Shown one piece after another: positions 37,556-47,777 of a stretch of 64,000 bases of DNA (position 1 is the first letter of the stretch; the number at the start of each line of letters is the position of its first letter). This stretch comes from Methylomonas montana (lineage in GTDB: Bacteria > Pseudomonadota > Gammaproteobacteria > Methylococcales > Methylomonadaceae): assembly GCF_030490285.1 (NCBI RefSeq), contig NZ_CP129884.1, forward strand, positions 186,001 through 250,000, given 5' to 3'. Under the pieces are notes generated by a model that ran no database searches, had not been told where the DNA came from, and saw nothing but the letters and a program-made list of their open reading frames with translations. Made by a program: the position numbers and the translations under genes.

Positions 37556-38920
37556 GCTGCCATCGGCTTTCTTGATCGCTTCCAGTTCCGCCTTTAGCGA
37601 CTCTGTATACTTGGCAAGCGCTAAATACTTCATCTCCAAAGCCTTTTTTTCAGCTTCCAAAATATTGTATTTGGTTTTAAGTTGCTGAAGAAAACGACGC
37701 AAACGCTCTAAATCGTCTTGGGCCGAAGGTTGTTCAGACAACACTTGGGTGCTAGCGGTTTCGCTGATAACTTCTCTAAAATTGCTGGTTTCGATGCCGT
37801 CATCGATCTGAAACGACGAAGGCGCTTTCAATTGGTCGGGACTAATGGCGTTGATCCCGCCTTGCAAAATCAACGCATTGAATTTATGCCGCATCAAGAT
37901 AAATGCCGCTGTTTCACTGATTTTGCCATTCTGACAAACCACCACAATCGGATGTTGGCGATTCAAGGTTTTGATCTGCATCCGAAGCGAAAAAAACGGC
38001 AGATTCATGCTCATCGGCAGGTGTCTGGGCTTATATTCGTCAGGCTCTCTGACATCGATTAAATCGGCGCCTTTGGCAACCAGATCTTGTGCTTCTTGAT
38101 AGCTGATATATTTCAGGGTTGGCTTTTTGATCAGCGTCAGGAATTGCTCTCTACCCAAACGCAGCAAGGTCATGTCCGTCAAAGCGGTAACAGAGACATT
38201 CCGAGGTTCCCCGGAGATCAAGGCATCCTCGCCAAAGGTATCTTGATCCGTCAATTGTGCTAGCTTGATTTCCTTGGCATTAGCGGACGGCTTTCTACTA
38301 ACCAGGCATTGACCTTTTTTGATGATGTAAAAAAAGTCGCCGGCATCGCCTTGGTTAACGATGATCTCGCCGGCATCCACGCTAACTTCTTCCATGCCGA
38401 TCAAAATCTTTTGCAAATTGGCTGGAGGCAGCGCTCGAAATACTGGCGACTTCAATAAAGTCGTCATCCAATCGTCATTGCCCTCTGCGTCGTCAACTAC
38501 CATATAACTCTCGGTTTCTTCATACGGAACATCTTGAGCGAATTTCATCATATCAGCATTTAATCGCAAAAAACGAATTCTGCTATTAGCGACCGCGTTC
38601 ACTTTTCTGGGGATTTGATGAGCCAGCGCAAAGCGCGCGGAAGGGCTATCGGATTTAATCGTCTCGATTTTTAACGCGTCGGTTTGTAAGGTTACGCTAC
38701 CGTCTATCAGATAAACCAAATCATTGCGCTCGTCGCCACACTTGAATAAAAATTGGCCTGTTTCCGCTTCCTCAATCTTGATTTGCGCGCATAGCGCCTC
38801 AAATTTATTGAAAGGCAAAGTGGATAACGGAATTAATTGCCGGATGGCACGGCCTTCAGCAGAATGGATGTCGACAGCCACGTACTCGTTGCAGATAAAA
38901 AAGTGAAAGGAATCCAACAA
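37550..38920 (-). CDS. Double cNMP-binding-domain protein with rhodanese domain and coiled-coil tail
   Basis: A 456-residue protein. A first, divergent cyclic-nucleotide-like domain (residues about 30-130) is followed by a second, better one with IVNQGDAGDFFYIIKKGQCLV and FGEDALISGEPRNVSVTAL. A rhodanese domain (about 270-360) reads LIDVREPDEYKPRHLPMSMN and keeps a cysteine in VVCQNGKISETAAF. The last 60 residues look like a coiled coil. Regulatory domains linked to a sulfurtransferase-like domain suggest a signalling protein; no DNA-binding domain is seen. The first codon is a TTG with no strong ribosome site; GTG at 38881 is an alternative start. Confidence 0.8.
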   Translation of the reverse strand: MLDSFHFFICNEYVAVDIHSAEGRAIRQLIPLSTLPFNKFEALCAQIKIEEAETGQFLFKCGDERNDLVYLIDGSVTLQTDALKIETIKSDSPSARFALAHQIPRKVNAVANSRIRFLRLNADMMKFAQDVPYEETESYMVVDDAEGNDDWMTTLLKSPVFRALPPANLQKILIGMEEVSVDAGEIIVNQGDAGDFFYIIKKGQCLVSRKPSANAKEIKLAQLTDQDTFGEDALISGEPRNVSVTALTDMTLLRLGREQFLTLIKKPTLKYISYQEAQDLVAKGADLIDVREPDEYKPRHLPMSMNLPFFSLRMQIKTLNRQHPIVVVCQNGKISETAAFILMRHKFNALILQGGINAISPDQLKAPSSFQIDDGIETSNFREVISETASTQVLSEQPSAQDDLERLRRFLQQLKTKYNILEAEKKALEMKYLALAKYTESLKAELEAIKKADGSG

Positions 38921-39024
38921 GAAAACTTGATCTATGATAGTCGATTATTAAGTAAACTCTCAGTGAAACATTTTGTCACCCAGCATGTCCATGCTGGCAA
39001 CTTAACTGCCTAGAATGCAAAACC

Positions 39025-40374
39025 ATGATGAACATAAGCAAACTATTCCTGATTATTTTGTTTAGCCTGAGCAGTTGGCAGGTCAATGCGGTATTGCCAG
39101 GACAAGTCGACGGTTCACCCTTGCCGTCCCTGGCGCCGATGTTGGAGCAAAGCATGCCGGCGGTCGTCAATATTTCTACCTCCACCAATGTGCGGGTACA
39201 GGAAAATCCGTTGATGAACGATCCGGTATTCCGGCGTTTTTTCAACATTCCCAATAACCCAAAGCAGCAACAACGCAATAGCCTTGGTTCTGGGGTGATT
39301 ATCGATAAGGATCAAGGCTATGTGTTGACCAATAATCATGTGATCGACAAGGCGGACAAAATCACTGTAACGCTGGCCGACGGCCGCCAGCTCAACGCTA
39401 AACTGTTGGGCACCGATCCCGAGGCGGACGTGGCGGTGATTCAAATCCCTGCCGACAACCTGACCGCGCTGAAAATCGCCGATTCCGGCCAGCTTAAGGT
39501 GGGCGATTTCGTCGTGGCGATCGGAAATCCTTTCGGCCTCGGTCAAACCGTAACCTCAGGTATCGTCAGCGCCTTGGGCCGCTCCGGACTGGGCATAGAA
39601 GGCTACGAAGACTTCATCCAAACCGATGCCTCGATCAATCCGGGCAACTCCGGCGGTGCATTGGTCAATTTGCGTGGCGAATTCATTGGCATGAACACCG
39701 CGATTTTGGCACCGAGCGGCGGCAACGTCGGTATTGGTTTCGCGATTCCGTCCAATATGGCGGTCAGACTGATGGAGTCTTTGGTGCAGCACGGCGAAGT
39801 CCGTAGAGGCCTGCTCGGCGTCACTACCCAGGATTTGACGCCGGAACTGGTGAAAGCCTTTGCCTTGAAAAGCCAACACGGCGCGGTCGTGAGTAGAGTC
39901 GAAGCCGGTTCGCCCGCCGAAAAAGCCGGTCTGGAACCGGGCGATATTATCCTGGCTATCAACGGTCAGGATGTCAAAGGCGGTAGTAGCCAGATTCGTA
40001 ATGCGGTCGGCTTGTTGCAAATCGGCGATACCGCCACGCTGGAAGTGATGCGCGGTGAGGAACGTAAATCCTTGCAAGCTACTATAGGCAAGCCGAAAAG
40101 GCCGCAACTGGACGGCGGCAAACTGCATCCGACGCTAAGCGGCGCCGTGCTCGGCGTCACGCCCAAGGATCAGGTGGAAGGCATCATGATCGAAAAAGTC
40201 GAACAGAACTCCAAAGCCTGGAAAACCGGCTTACGGCCGGGCGACGTTATTGTCACCGCCAATCGCTACCGCGTCAGAAACCTGGACGAGATCAAGCAAG
40301 TGGTCAATCCGAATACCCCGTTGCTGGTCAATCTGCAACGCGGCGGCGAGGCGTTTTTCGTGGTGTTGCAATAA
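39025..40374 (+). CDS. degQ: DegQ/DegP-family periplasmic serine protease
   Basis: A 449-residue HtrA protease. A signal peptide (ISKLFLIILFSLSSWQVNA) precedes the protease domain with H105 in LTNNHVI, D135 in DPEADVAV and S209 in PGNSGGAL. Two PDZ domains follow (VVSRVEAGSPAEKAGLEPGD; MIEKVEQNSKAWKTGLRPGD). It degrades or refolds damaged periplasmic proteins. The length and Q-linker fit DegQ. It is divergent from the cNMP/rhodanese gene and converges with the helicase gene, with one base between the two stops. Confidence 0.95.
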   Translation: MMNISKLFLIILFSLSSWQVNAVLPGQVDGSPLPSLAPMLEQSMPAVVNISTSTNVRVQENPLMNDPVFRRFFNIPNNPKQQQRNSLGSGVIIDKDQGYVLTNNHVIDKADKITVTLADGRQLNAKLLGTDPEADVAVIQIPADNLTALKIADSGQLKVGDFVVAIGNPFGLGQTVTSGIVSALGRSGLGIEGYEDFIQTDASINPGNSGGALVNLRGEFIGMNTAILAPSGGNVGIGFAIPSNMAVRLMESLVQHGEVRRGLLGVTTQDLTPELVKAFALKSQHGAVVSRVEAGSPAEKAGLEPGDIILAINGQDVKGGSSQIRNAVGLLQIGDTATLEVMRGEERKSLQATIGKPKRPQLDGGKLHPTLSGAVLGVTPKDQVEGIMIEKVEQNSKAWKTGLRPGDVIVTANRYRVRNLDEIKQVVNPNTPLLVNLQRGGEAFFVVLQ

Positions 40375-40375
40375 G

Positions 40376-42382
<2,007 letters not shown>

Positions 42383-42644
42383 TATGACGGCTGCTGAACA
42401 CAAATAACGAGGCGCTTATTATCTCAGGCTAACGGGTTTTATGCTGAGGCCATTTGGGGGCATTCTAAGAAACCAGTTAAAACGAAAATAGGGAGTTGCG
42501 TTATATTTTAGTTTTTCCGTAGAATCGGAATCACATTGAGCAGTAGCCCATCGGTAGCCAGTGTTATTTTGTAAGAGCTAATCCCTTTTGCCGCACAATA
42601 ATTTAACTTGCGCCCTTATTTGCAATGATTTGCCGAGGTGATTC

Positions 42645-43235
42645 ATGTCCGCCGTGCTTCAACAAACCCACTATACCGCCGAAGAATACTTAAGCCTGGA
42701 ACGTAGCGCGTCCATTAAAAGCGAATTCCACGACGGACAAATCTATGCCATGACCGGAGCCAGCCGAGCGCACAATTTGATAACCATCAATATTGCTCGT
42801 GAACTCAGCCAACAACTCAAACAACGCCCCTGCGAAGCCTATATCAACGACATGCGGGTTAAGGCCGCCAAGGCCCGCAGCTATCATTACCCGGACATCG
42901 CCGTGGTCTGCGGCACACCGGAATTTGAAGACGCCCAGATGGACACCCTGCTCAATCCAACGTTGCTGATTGAAGTGTTGTCACCGTCCACCGAAGCCTA
43001 CGACCGCGGCGGCAAGTTTTCTCATTATCGAAAAATCGCCAGTTTGCGCGAATATCTGCTGGTAACGCAGGATCAAGCCGGCATCGAGCGCTATCTGCGC
43101 CAAGGCGAAGTCTGGATATTGAGCGAAGCGCAGGGGCTGGATGCGAGCGTGTCGTTGGAAAGTATCGATTGCCAGCTCAGCTTGCGCGAGGTTTATGACA
43201 AGGTGTTCGAGGATGGCGAAAATCAGGCGGGTTAA
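42645..43235 (+). CDS. Uma2-family (DUF820) putative nuclease-fold protein
   Basis: A 196-residue protein with TAEEYLSLERS, YPDIAVVCGTPEF and LLIEVLSPSTEAYDRGGKF, the Uma2 family pattern that includes the D...ExL residues of a PD-(D/E)XK nuclease-like fold. No biological function is established. An AGGTG box lies about six bases upstream of the ATG. Uma2 genes are mobile and often multicopy in methanotrophs and cyanobacteria. It adjoins the integron integrase, 140 bases away and converging. Confidence 0.88.
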   Translation: MSAVLQQTHYTAEEYLSLERSASIKSEFHDGQIYAMTGASRAHNLITINIARELSQQLKQRPCEAYINDMRVKAAKARSYHYPDIAVVCGTPEFEDAQMDTLLNPTLLIEVLSPSTEAYDRGGKFSHYRKIASLREYLLVTQDQAGIERYLRQGEVWILSEAQGLDASVSLESIDCQLSLREVYDKVFEDGENQAG

Positions 43236-43376
43236 GCTGTCGTGTTTCCGACAGCTGCGCTATAGCCATCGGTAACTATCATGCGGAGAAACGCCTATCG
43301 GCTTACGCGGGATGGTGATGTTTTGGCAAGACCTGGCGCCGATGAATTTCCGCTGATTTGTTGCTCGGTTTGGTGG

Positions 43377-44372
43377 TCATTTAATTAAATCCAGCGGACT
43401 GGTCACGCCTTTACCGCCTTTGTTGAGGACGTGGGTGTAAATCATGGTAGTCGCCACATCGCTGTGGCCGAGCAATTCCTGCACGGTACGAATGTCGTAA
43501 CCGGCTTGCAATATATGGGTCGCAAAAGAATGGCGCAGGGTATGCGGCGAAGTCGGTTTGACAATGCCCGCCGCCGCGGCCGCTTTTTTGACATAGCGCT
43601 GCACCTGCTTTTCATCGACATGGTGGCGGCGTTCGACCTTGGAACGCGGATCGACGGAATAATTTGCCGCTGCAAACACATATTGCCAACCCCATTCCCT
43701 TGCCGCGTTGGGATATTTGACCGCCAGCGCGTCGGGCAACCAGACATCGACTTTCCCCAAGCGCAAATCCTCGTCGTGCCAAGACTTGCGCAGCGCCAGT
43801 TGCGTCCGCATCGGCTCCAACAAGCTATCCGGCAACATCGTTACGCGGTCTTTGCCGCCCTTGCCGTCGCGAACCACAATCTCCTTGCGGGATAACTCCA
43901 CATCCTTGACCCGCAAACGAACCGCTTCCATCAATCGCATGCCGGTGCCGTAAAGCAAGCGAATGAGGAGGCCTATGGGCGGCGGCGCCGATTCCGCGTG
44001 TTTGAGCAGTTGCTGTACTTCGGCCGTGGTCAACACCACCGGCAATCTGCGCGGCTTTTTCGAGCGCTCGAAGCCGTCCAACCAAGGCAATTGCACCGCT
44101 AGCACGTCGCGATACAAAAACAGAATGGCCGACAAAGCCTGATTTTGCGTGGAACTGGAGACATGCCGCTCGGTTGCCAGATAGGTCAAGAACCGTTCGA
44201 CTTCGGCCGCGCCCATCTCTGTCGGATGACGCTTGCCGTTAAACAAAATAAATTGCTTAATCCACGAGACGTAGGTATCCTCGGTACTCAGGCTGTAGTG
44301 CTTGAAACGAATTTTATCGCGCACCTGATCCAGTAGTTTTTTAGGCGGCGCCGATGTCGTATTTGTTTCCAT
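43377..44372 (-). CDS. intI: Integron integrase IntI
   Basis: A 331-residue tyrosine recombinase. Catalytic residues are R146 ([10 protein letters not shown]), K171 region (DGKGGKDR), H277 and R280 (SPHTLRHSF), H303 ([10 protein letters not shown]) and Y312 (MIYTHVLN); the R/H/R/Y positions equal those of IntI1. Residues 215-233 ([19 protein letters not shown]) are the extra helix patch that distinguishes integron integrases from other Xer-like recombinases and lets them bind folded attC. It recombines attC with attI. The frame is intact, so the integron may be active. It is transcribed away from the array, the common arrangement, with attI just upstream of its start. Confidence 0.97.
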   Translation of the reverse strand: METNTTSAPPKKLLDQVRDKIRFKHYSLSTEDTYVSWIKQFILFNGKRHPTEMGAAEVERFLTYLATERHVSSSTQNQALSAILFLYRDVLAVQLPWLDGFERSKKPRRLPVVLTTAEVQQLLKHAESAPPPIGLLIRLLYGTGMRLMEAVRLRVKDVELSRKEIVVRDGKGGKDRVTMLPDSLLEPMRTQLALRKSWHDEDLRLGKVDVWLPDALAVKYPNAAREWGWQYVFAAANYSVDPRSKVERRHHVDEKQVQRYVKKAAAAAGIVKPTSPHTLRHSFATHILQAGYDIRTVQELLGHSDVATTMIYTHVLNKGGKGVTSPLDLIK

Positions 44373-44482
44373 AACATGTCCCGTTTGCCCGAGCCAATTC
44401 GTTTACAAACAATAACTTGCCATCATGAAAAAAGGATTATACGACATTATGCCCTGGATTATAGGACAAGTGATGTCGTATA
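44354..44482. repeat. Three copies of a 9-bp motif around the intI start and attI
   Basis: ATGTCGTAT occurs at 44354-44362 (inside the first codons of intI) and again at 44473-44481. Its reverse complement ATACGACAT occurs at 44439-44447. The last two form a 10-base inverted repeat (TATACGACAT at 44438-44447 with ATGTCGTATA at 44473-44482) around a 25-base spacer. They may be integrase-binding repeats of attI or an operator for intI. Confidence 0.6.
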
Positions 44483-44495
44483 CATTACGTTGGGC
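44430..44495 (+). other. attI-like insertion site
   Basis: GTTGGGC at 44489-44495 fits the GTTRRRY core and is the last core before the first cassette gene. The region upstream has no attC-like R'' box or long palindrome, as expected for attI rather than attC. An inverted repeat around TATACGACAT lies just 5' of it. Recombination should occur between G44489 and T44490. The outer boundary is not determined. Confidence 0.6.
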
Positions 44496-44534
44496 AATGC
44501 AGACTATGCTGACTCAATCTCGGGAGGGAACAAA

Positions 44535-45374
44535 ATGAAAGACATCGCGAATTCGTTTGGTGTAGCTGCTTGTGGCCTTGTTACTTCCGTTTTGACGGCG
44601 CTCGCCGTTGTTGTTATGTCGAGAATGACCGGGTTCGATTTTTTCACATTCAGCATATGGGTCGTAGTACCCGTTGGTGCGCTACTAACAGGGTTCGCCG
44701 CAGCCTCCGGCTATTATTTCGGTAGCCTGTATTTTCATAAGCGGGCGGGCTTGTCGTTGCTGGCCCAAATGATTGTTATCGCCGGGCTTACACAACTCCT
44801 GATCTACTACATGGGCTATAGCACGCTTGTGCTCAACGACGGTCGACGAGTATCCGACTTTATTCCGTTTGGACAGTATCTCGACATCTCACTCACATCG
44901 GCGCACTACAGCATCGGTCGCGCCATGACGGACACCGGCGAGGTTGGTTCGTTTGGCTATTGGCTCGCTGCCTTCCAGTTCGTCGGGTTCCTCGTCGGGG
45001 GTCTCAGCGTGTATGGCTTCCTCGCGACGAAACCAGTCTGCGAGAAATGCAACCTGTATCTTCGCCCGCTCTCCAAACGTGAGAAAACCTTTTCCGATGG
45101 AGATTCGGCCTCGCCCTACTACGATGCATTATTCGAGCATCCAGTCGACGGCCCAGAGTTCGCGGCATTGATTCGTTCCGAGGAAAAGGCAAAAGCCGAA
45201 AAAGGAGTCGTCCTCGTCAAAACGGTTCTCCATGGTTGTCCGAAATGCAAGTCGCAACTGATCGAGGAGAAAGTTCAAGTCCACAACGGAAGTGAGTGGA
45301 AAGATGCCGACAAACTCAATCGCCGCGTCACCATCCCGGATGGGGTAGACCTGCTCAGCATTTTCAGGCCATAA
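44535..45374 (+). CDS. Cassette gene: four-helix membrane protein with C-terminal zinc ribbon
   Basis: A 279-residue protein. An excellent GGGAGGG ribosome box precedes the ATG at 44535; a longer frame from 44376 crosses attI and is not used. Hydrophobic helices lie at about residues 6-28 (GVAACGLVTSVLTALAVVVM), 32-55, 65-83 and 135-155. The C-terminal part has a C-x2-C (VCEKCNL) and a second C-x2-C (GCPKCKSQL) about 65 residues later, a zinc-ribbon pattern. It is the first gene of the first cassette and ends directly before a rhomboid protease start. No named family recognised. Confidence 0.75.
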   Translation: MKDIANSFGVAACGLVTSVLTALAVVVMSRMTGFDFFTFSIWVVVPVGALLTGFAAASGYYFGSLYFHKRAGLSLLAQMIVIAGLTQLLIYYMGYSTLVLNDGRRVSDFIPFGQYLDISLTSAHYSIGRAMTDTGEVGSFGYWLAAFQFVGFLVGGLSVYGFLATKPVCEKCNLYLRPLSKREKTFSDGDSASPYYDALFEHPVDGPEFAALIRSEEKAKAEKGVVLVKTVLHGCPKCKSQLIEEKVQVHNGSEWKDADKLNRRVTIPDGVDLLSIFRP

Positions 45375-46064
45375 ATGTTCCCCTACCGCGACAACTTAGT
45401 GGTGGGTGGCCGTGCGTGGGCCGTACTCGCTCTCGTGGCCATCCTGTTGCTTATCAATCTTCCGCTATTCTTTGTGGGCTCGTGGCATGCAGCGGCCATG
45501 ACTGCCTTAGCGTTCTTCCCCCTGCGATTTTCCCTACACCCGTTTGTCGAGTCTTACACGCTCGTCACGGCTTCCATCCTGCACGGAGACGTCTTCCACC
45601 TCGCCGGAAATTGTCTCTTTCTCGTTGTGTTTGGTCGAACGTTGGAAAGACTGTTCGGCCCGCGACTCTTGCTTGGACTGTTCCCCGCCCTCGGCATCGC
45701 AGGTTTTCTTCTACACTGGGCGTTCTTTCCTGACTCACCCGTCCCCGTCGTCGGTTCTTCTGGAGCCATCGCTGCCCTCATGGGAGCCTACCTTCCGCTG
45801 TTCCCCGAAGCGCGGATTCGCATGGTGGTTTTCTTCGGTTGGTTCTGGAAGAGGTTCACTGTTCCGGCTTGGGTATTTCTTCCCTATTGGGGTAGCCTGC
45901 AATTGATCTCCCTCGCCCTTGGCTCACAGGACGGTGTGGCGTACGCCGTCCATGCTGGCAGTTTCGCGGCCGGCACCCTCGGCGCCATCGTGTGGAAAAC
46001 ATCCTACCCTTTGGCTGAGGAAAGGCTCACAGCATTCACCGGCACCTCGTTCGAGAAGGCTTGA
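45375..46064 (+). CDS. Cassette gene: rhomboid-family intramembrane serine protease
   Basis: A 229-residue protein with six or so hydrophobic helices. The rhomboid active site is complete: HLAGN (H75, N79), GSSGA with the catalytic S129 in VPVVGSSGAIAALMG, and H193 in YAVHAGSFAAG. Rhomboids cut transmembrane substrates. Its ATG follows the upstream stop with no gap, so it is co-translated with the zinc-ribbon membrane protein, a candidate substrate or regulator. The stop precedes the cassette attC. Rhomboids are rare cassette cargo. Confidence 0.88.
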   Translation: MFPYRDNLVVGGRAWAVLALVAILLLINLPLFFVGSWHAAAMTALAFFPLRFSLHPFVESYTLVTASILHGDVFHLAGNCLFLVVFGRTLERLFGPRLLLGLFPALGIAGFLLHWAFFPDSPVPVVGSSGAIAALMGAYLPLFPEARIRMVVFFGWFWKRFTVPAWVFLPYWGSLQLISLALGSQDGVAYAVHAGSFAAGTLGAIVWKTSYPLAEERLTAFTGTSFEKA

Positions 46065-46087
46065 CGTGTTGTGTATCTAAGCCATTT

Positions 46088-46156
46088 GCCCAACCCATCA
46101 ATCCACCGGACGCTGCGCGATAAAGCCGCGCAGCGCCGGTCACCTCTACGTTAGGC
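46088..46156 (+). repeat. attC site 1
   Basis: R'' GCCCAAC (46088-46094) and R' GTTAGGC (46150-46156) bound 69 bases. The centre reads CGGACGCTGCGCG, a short loop, then CGCGCAGCGCCGG, giving a long stem. Nearly identical centres recur in attC 6, 9 and 11. Confidence 0.9.
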
Positions 46157-46444
46157 ATGAATATGGATGTGCGTTCACTTGTTGTACATCTTGAATCACC
46201 AGTATCGAATTACGTCTCAACTGAAGCTGGTGCACGTGACGTTGTTCTCGCTGGGCTCAATTGGCCAACTGAGTATTGGGCGGCTTTAGCTGTAGGCTGG
46301 TTGGAGCAAGGCGTGCCGGTTGACGCTGAAATACTTTCAGTGCTCAATTTGCTGGTTGAAAATAAACATTACTCGCAAGCTATTCGCCACAGGGCGTTTG
46401 CAATAGTCCGGCGTTATGAAAAAGGGGGGAGTGTAAATGCCTAA
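46157..46444 (+). CDS. Cassette gene: 95-residue protein of unknown function
   Basis: A small soluble protein beginning MNMDVRSLVVHLESPVSNYV with a WPTEYWAALAVGWLEQG stretch and a basic C-terminal helix (HRAFAIVRRYEK). The ATG is the first base after R' of attC 1, leaving no room for a ribosome site, and the TAA stop lies within R'' of attC 2. This fit between both sites supports it being the real cassette gene. No family recognised. Confidence 0.7.
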   Translation: MNMDVRSLVVHLESPVSNYVSTEAGARDVVLAGLNWPTEYWAALAVGWLEQGVPVDAEILSVLNLLVENKHYSQAIRHRAFAIVRRYEKGGSVNA

Positions 46445-46498
46445 CCTTGCAGTCAAGAGGGACGCGCCTTCGGCGCGCCCCTTACTTTCACGTTAGGC
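46439..46498 (+). repeat. attC site 2
   Basis: R'' GCCTAAC (46439-46445) and R' GTTAGGC (46492-46498), 60 bases. The stem centre is GGACGCGCC, a TTC loop, then GGCGCGCCCC. It contains the stop codon of the preceding gene. Confidence 0.9.
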
Positions 46499-46501
46499 CC
46501 T

Positions 46502-46810
46502 ATGAATTACACACTCGACAACGGAGAAGATTTGCACCGGGAGTTTCCCGAAACTTTCTATCTTCCTACTCGCGAGGCGCGCGAGGCATTATTGCCCGGC
46601 GAAATAGTTAAGGTAATTTTCCGTTTCTCTATCGGGGATGAAGTGCACGTTGAGCGCATGTGGGTTTGTGTTCAGTCAAGAGCTGAGGGTGGATACATCG
46701 GGTTACTCGACAATGACCCCTACTGCACAAAAGAGCTTCAGTCAGGTGCTTCAGTAGCTTTCGGCCCAGAACATGTCATCCAAATCTATGAGCAACCAGC
46801 CAAGGCCTAA
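46502..46810 (+). CDS. Cassette gene: DUF2314-like protein
   Basis: A 102-residue protein. RMWVCVQSRAEGGYIGLLDN followed by DPYCTKELQSGASVAF and EHVIQI resembles the DUF2314 pattern (ERMWV, G-LDNDP, G-x-V-F). DUF2314 proteins are often found in integrons and near toxin-immunity loci; activity unknown. The start is four bases after attC 2; the stop overlaps R'' of attC 3. Confidence 0.65.
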   Translation: MNYTLDNGEDLHREFPETFYLPTREAREALLPGEIVKVIFRFSIGDEVHVERMWVCVQSRAEGGYIGLLDNDPYCTKELQSGASVAFGPEHVIQIYEQPAKA

Positions 46811-46891
46811 CATTGTGGTCAAGGCCGCTGCGGCCTTCGGCCTCCGCTGGACGTCCCGCAAGCGGGCCGCACCTTACCCAAAACGTTAGCC
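46805..46891 (+). repeat. attC site 3
   Basis: R'' GCCTAAC (46805-46811) and R' GTTAGCC (46885-46891), 87 bases, with a GC-rich imperfect palindrome (AAGGCCGCTGCGGCCTTCGG) in the left arm. The R' ends GCC rather than GGC, a one-base variant. Confidence 0.8.
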
Positions 46892-46895
46892 ATAT

Positions 46896-47150
46896 ATGGA
46901 CGAAACTTACATTACCATCGAATACCTTCGAGAAATTTTGGCCAAGTGCGGAAGTACAACACCTGGACCGTGGGTGTCCTTCATTGAAGGTCGCGATCAT
47001 GACAGCGGTTCAAGTTTTATTCGCACCGCAGGAAATGACATAGAGCTTTCAGGCGCAACTGATGCCGACCAAGACTTCATGGCAAACGCCAAACAAGATA
47101 TACCCGCTTTGGTCGCGGAGATAGTAAGGCTTAAGGGGTGGTCTCTGTGA
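46896..47150 (+). CDS. Cassette gene: 84-residue PGPW-motif protein
   Basis: MDETYITIEYLREILAKCGS is followed by TPGPWVSFIEGRDHDSGSSF and an acidic C-terminal part (DADQDFMANAKQDIPALVAE). The TPGPW and D-F-x-A-x-A-x-x-DIP-x-L pattern recurs in small cassette and phage-associated proteins of unknown role. The start is five bases after attC 3. Confidence 0.65.
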   Translation: MDETYITIEYLREILAKCGSTTPGPWVSFIEGRDHDSGSSFIRTAGNDIELSGATDADQDFMANAKQDIPALVAEIVRLKGWSL

Positions 47151-47163
47151 CTTTTCAGCGTTT

Positions 47164-47226
47164 GGCTAACCCAGCGCTCAAGTGGGACGGTCGCTATCGC
47201 GCCCGCCCCTTAGCTTTACGTTAGGT
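47164..47226 (+). repeat. attC site 4
   Basis: R'' GGCTAAC (47164-47170; one base off RYYYAAC) and R' GTTAGGT (47220-47226), 63 bases, with GGACGGTCGCTATCGCGCC as the central hairpin. Confidence 0.8.
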
Positions 47227-47236
47227 TACAACCGCC

Positions 47237-47563
47237 ATGAATACCTATGCAATTCAGCTCGTACTGCATTACCAGGATACTTCGCCAGATGACACGCGGT
47301 TTGCCGGTTTTCTGAAAGACCTCCACGGACTAGCCGAGCGGCATGGCATCTCCTTCGATGACTATCAATCGTTTCGGCTCAGCGGTGAGGATTACAAAAT
47401 CAGGTCATGTCACCAATGTGGGCATTTAACAGTCAATCGAGAAGATGTTCGGGATGGTATCGAAAATATCCTGCCCGACTTCTGGTTTTATGTTCGTCGT
47501 GGAAAAGTCGCGGATGACATTGCATTCTGTGAATTTTGCGAGCATTCAACAAATGTCACCTAA
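47237..47563 (+). CDS. Cassette gene: 108-residue double-CxxC protein
   Basis: A small protein beginning MNTYAIQLVLHYQDTSPDDT with two C-x2-C pairs (SCHQCGH near residue 60 and CEFCEH near 99) that could bind one zinc. The middle is acidic and helical. Start is 11 bases after attC 4; the stop lies inside R'' of attC 5. No family recognised. Confidence 0.65.
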   Translation: MNTYAIQLVLHYQDTSPDDTRFAGFLKDLHGLAERHGISFDDYQSFRLSGEDYKIRSCHQCGHLTVNREDVRDGIENILPDFWFYVRRGKVADDIAFCEFCEHSTNVT

Positions 47564-47646
47564 CATGGCGCTCAACCGGAGCGCGGTCATAATGCGGTTT
47601 TATTTTTCAGCTTTCCGGGCCGCGCCCGGTTAGCTCTACATTGGGC
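47558..47646 (+). repeat. attC site 5 with altered R' core
   Basis: R'' ACCTAAC (47558-47564). The R' reads ATTGGGC (47640-47646), so the G next to the crossover is an A. The right arm CGGTTAGCTCTAC matches attC 6 and 9. Recombination at this R' may be impaired. Confidence 0.7.
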
Positions 47647-47775
47647 GTCTAAACATCATGCCGCGTAGAAAACGACTCCGGAGCGTGTGTCACAGCATTG
47701 CCCACCATGCAGTGAGCGGCCTGTCCTGTGTCCATCCGCACGTCATGCGCGCCTGCCGCAATGCGGGCGTTAGCT
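47647..47775 (+). other. ORF-less cassette or degenerate attC stretch
   Basis: Between attC 5 and the next gene, 129 bases end in another GTTAGCT core (47769-47775) preceded by the palindrome GCCTGCCGCAATGCGGGC. No plausible gene fits. The open frame crossing it (from 47658) lacks a good start context, so I begin the gene after the core. Confidence 0.5.
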
Positions 47776-47777
47776 GC

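Noticed and set aside
44400-44520. A Pc promoter for the cassettes
   Set aside because: Several TATAAT-like boxes occur on both strands but none has a matching -35 at 16-18 bases, so no promoter was called.
44376-44534. Extended N terminus of the first cassette gene through attI
   Set aside because: The extra 53 residues cross attI and lack a ribosome site; the ATG at 44535 has a GGGAGGG box.
46813-47043. A frame starting inside attC 3
   Set aside because: It overlaps the PGPW cassette gene in another frame and starts within the attC stem.
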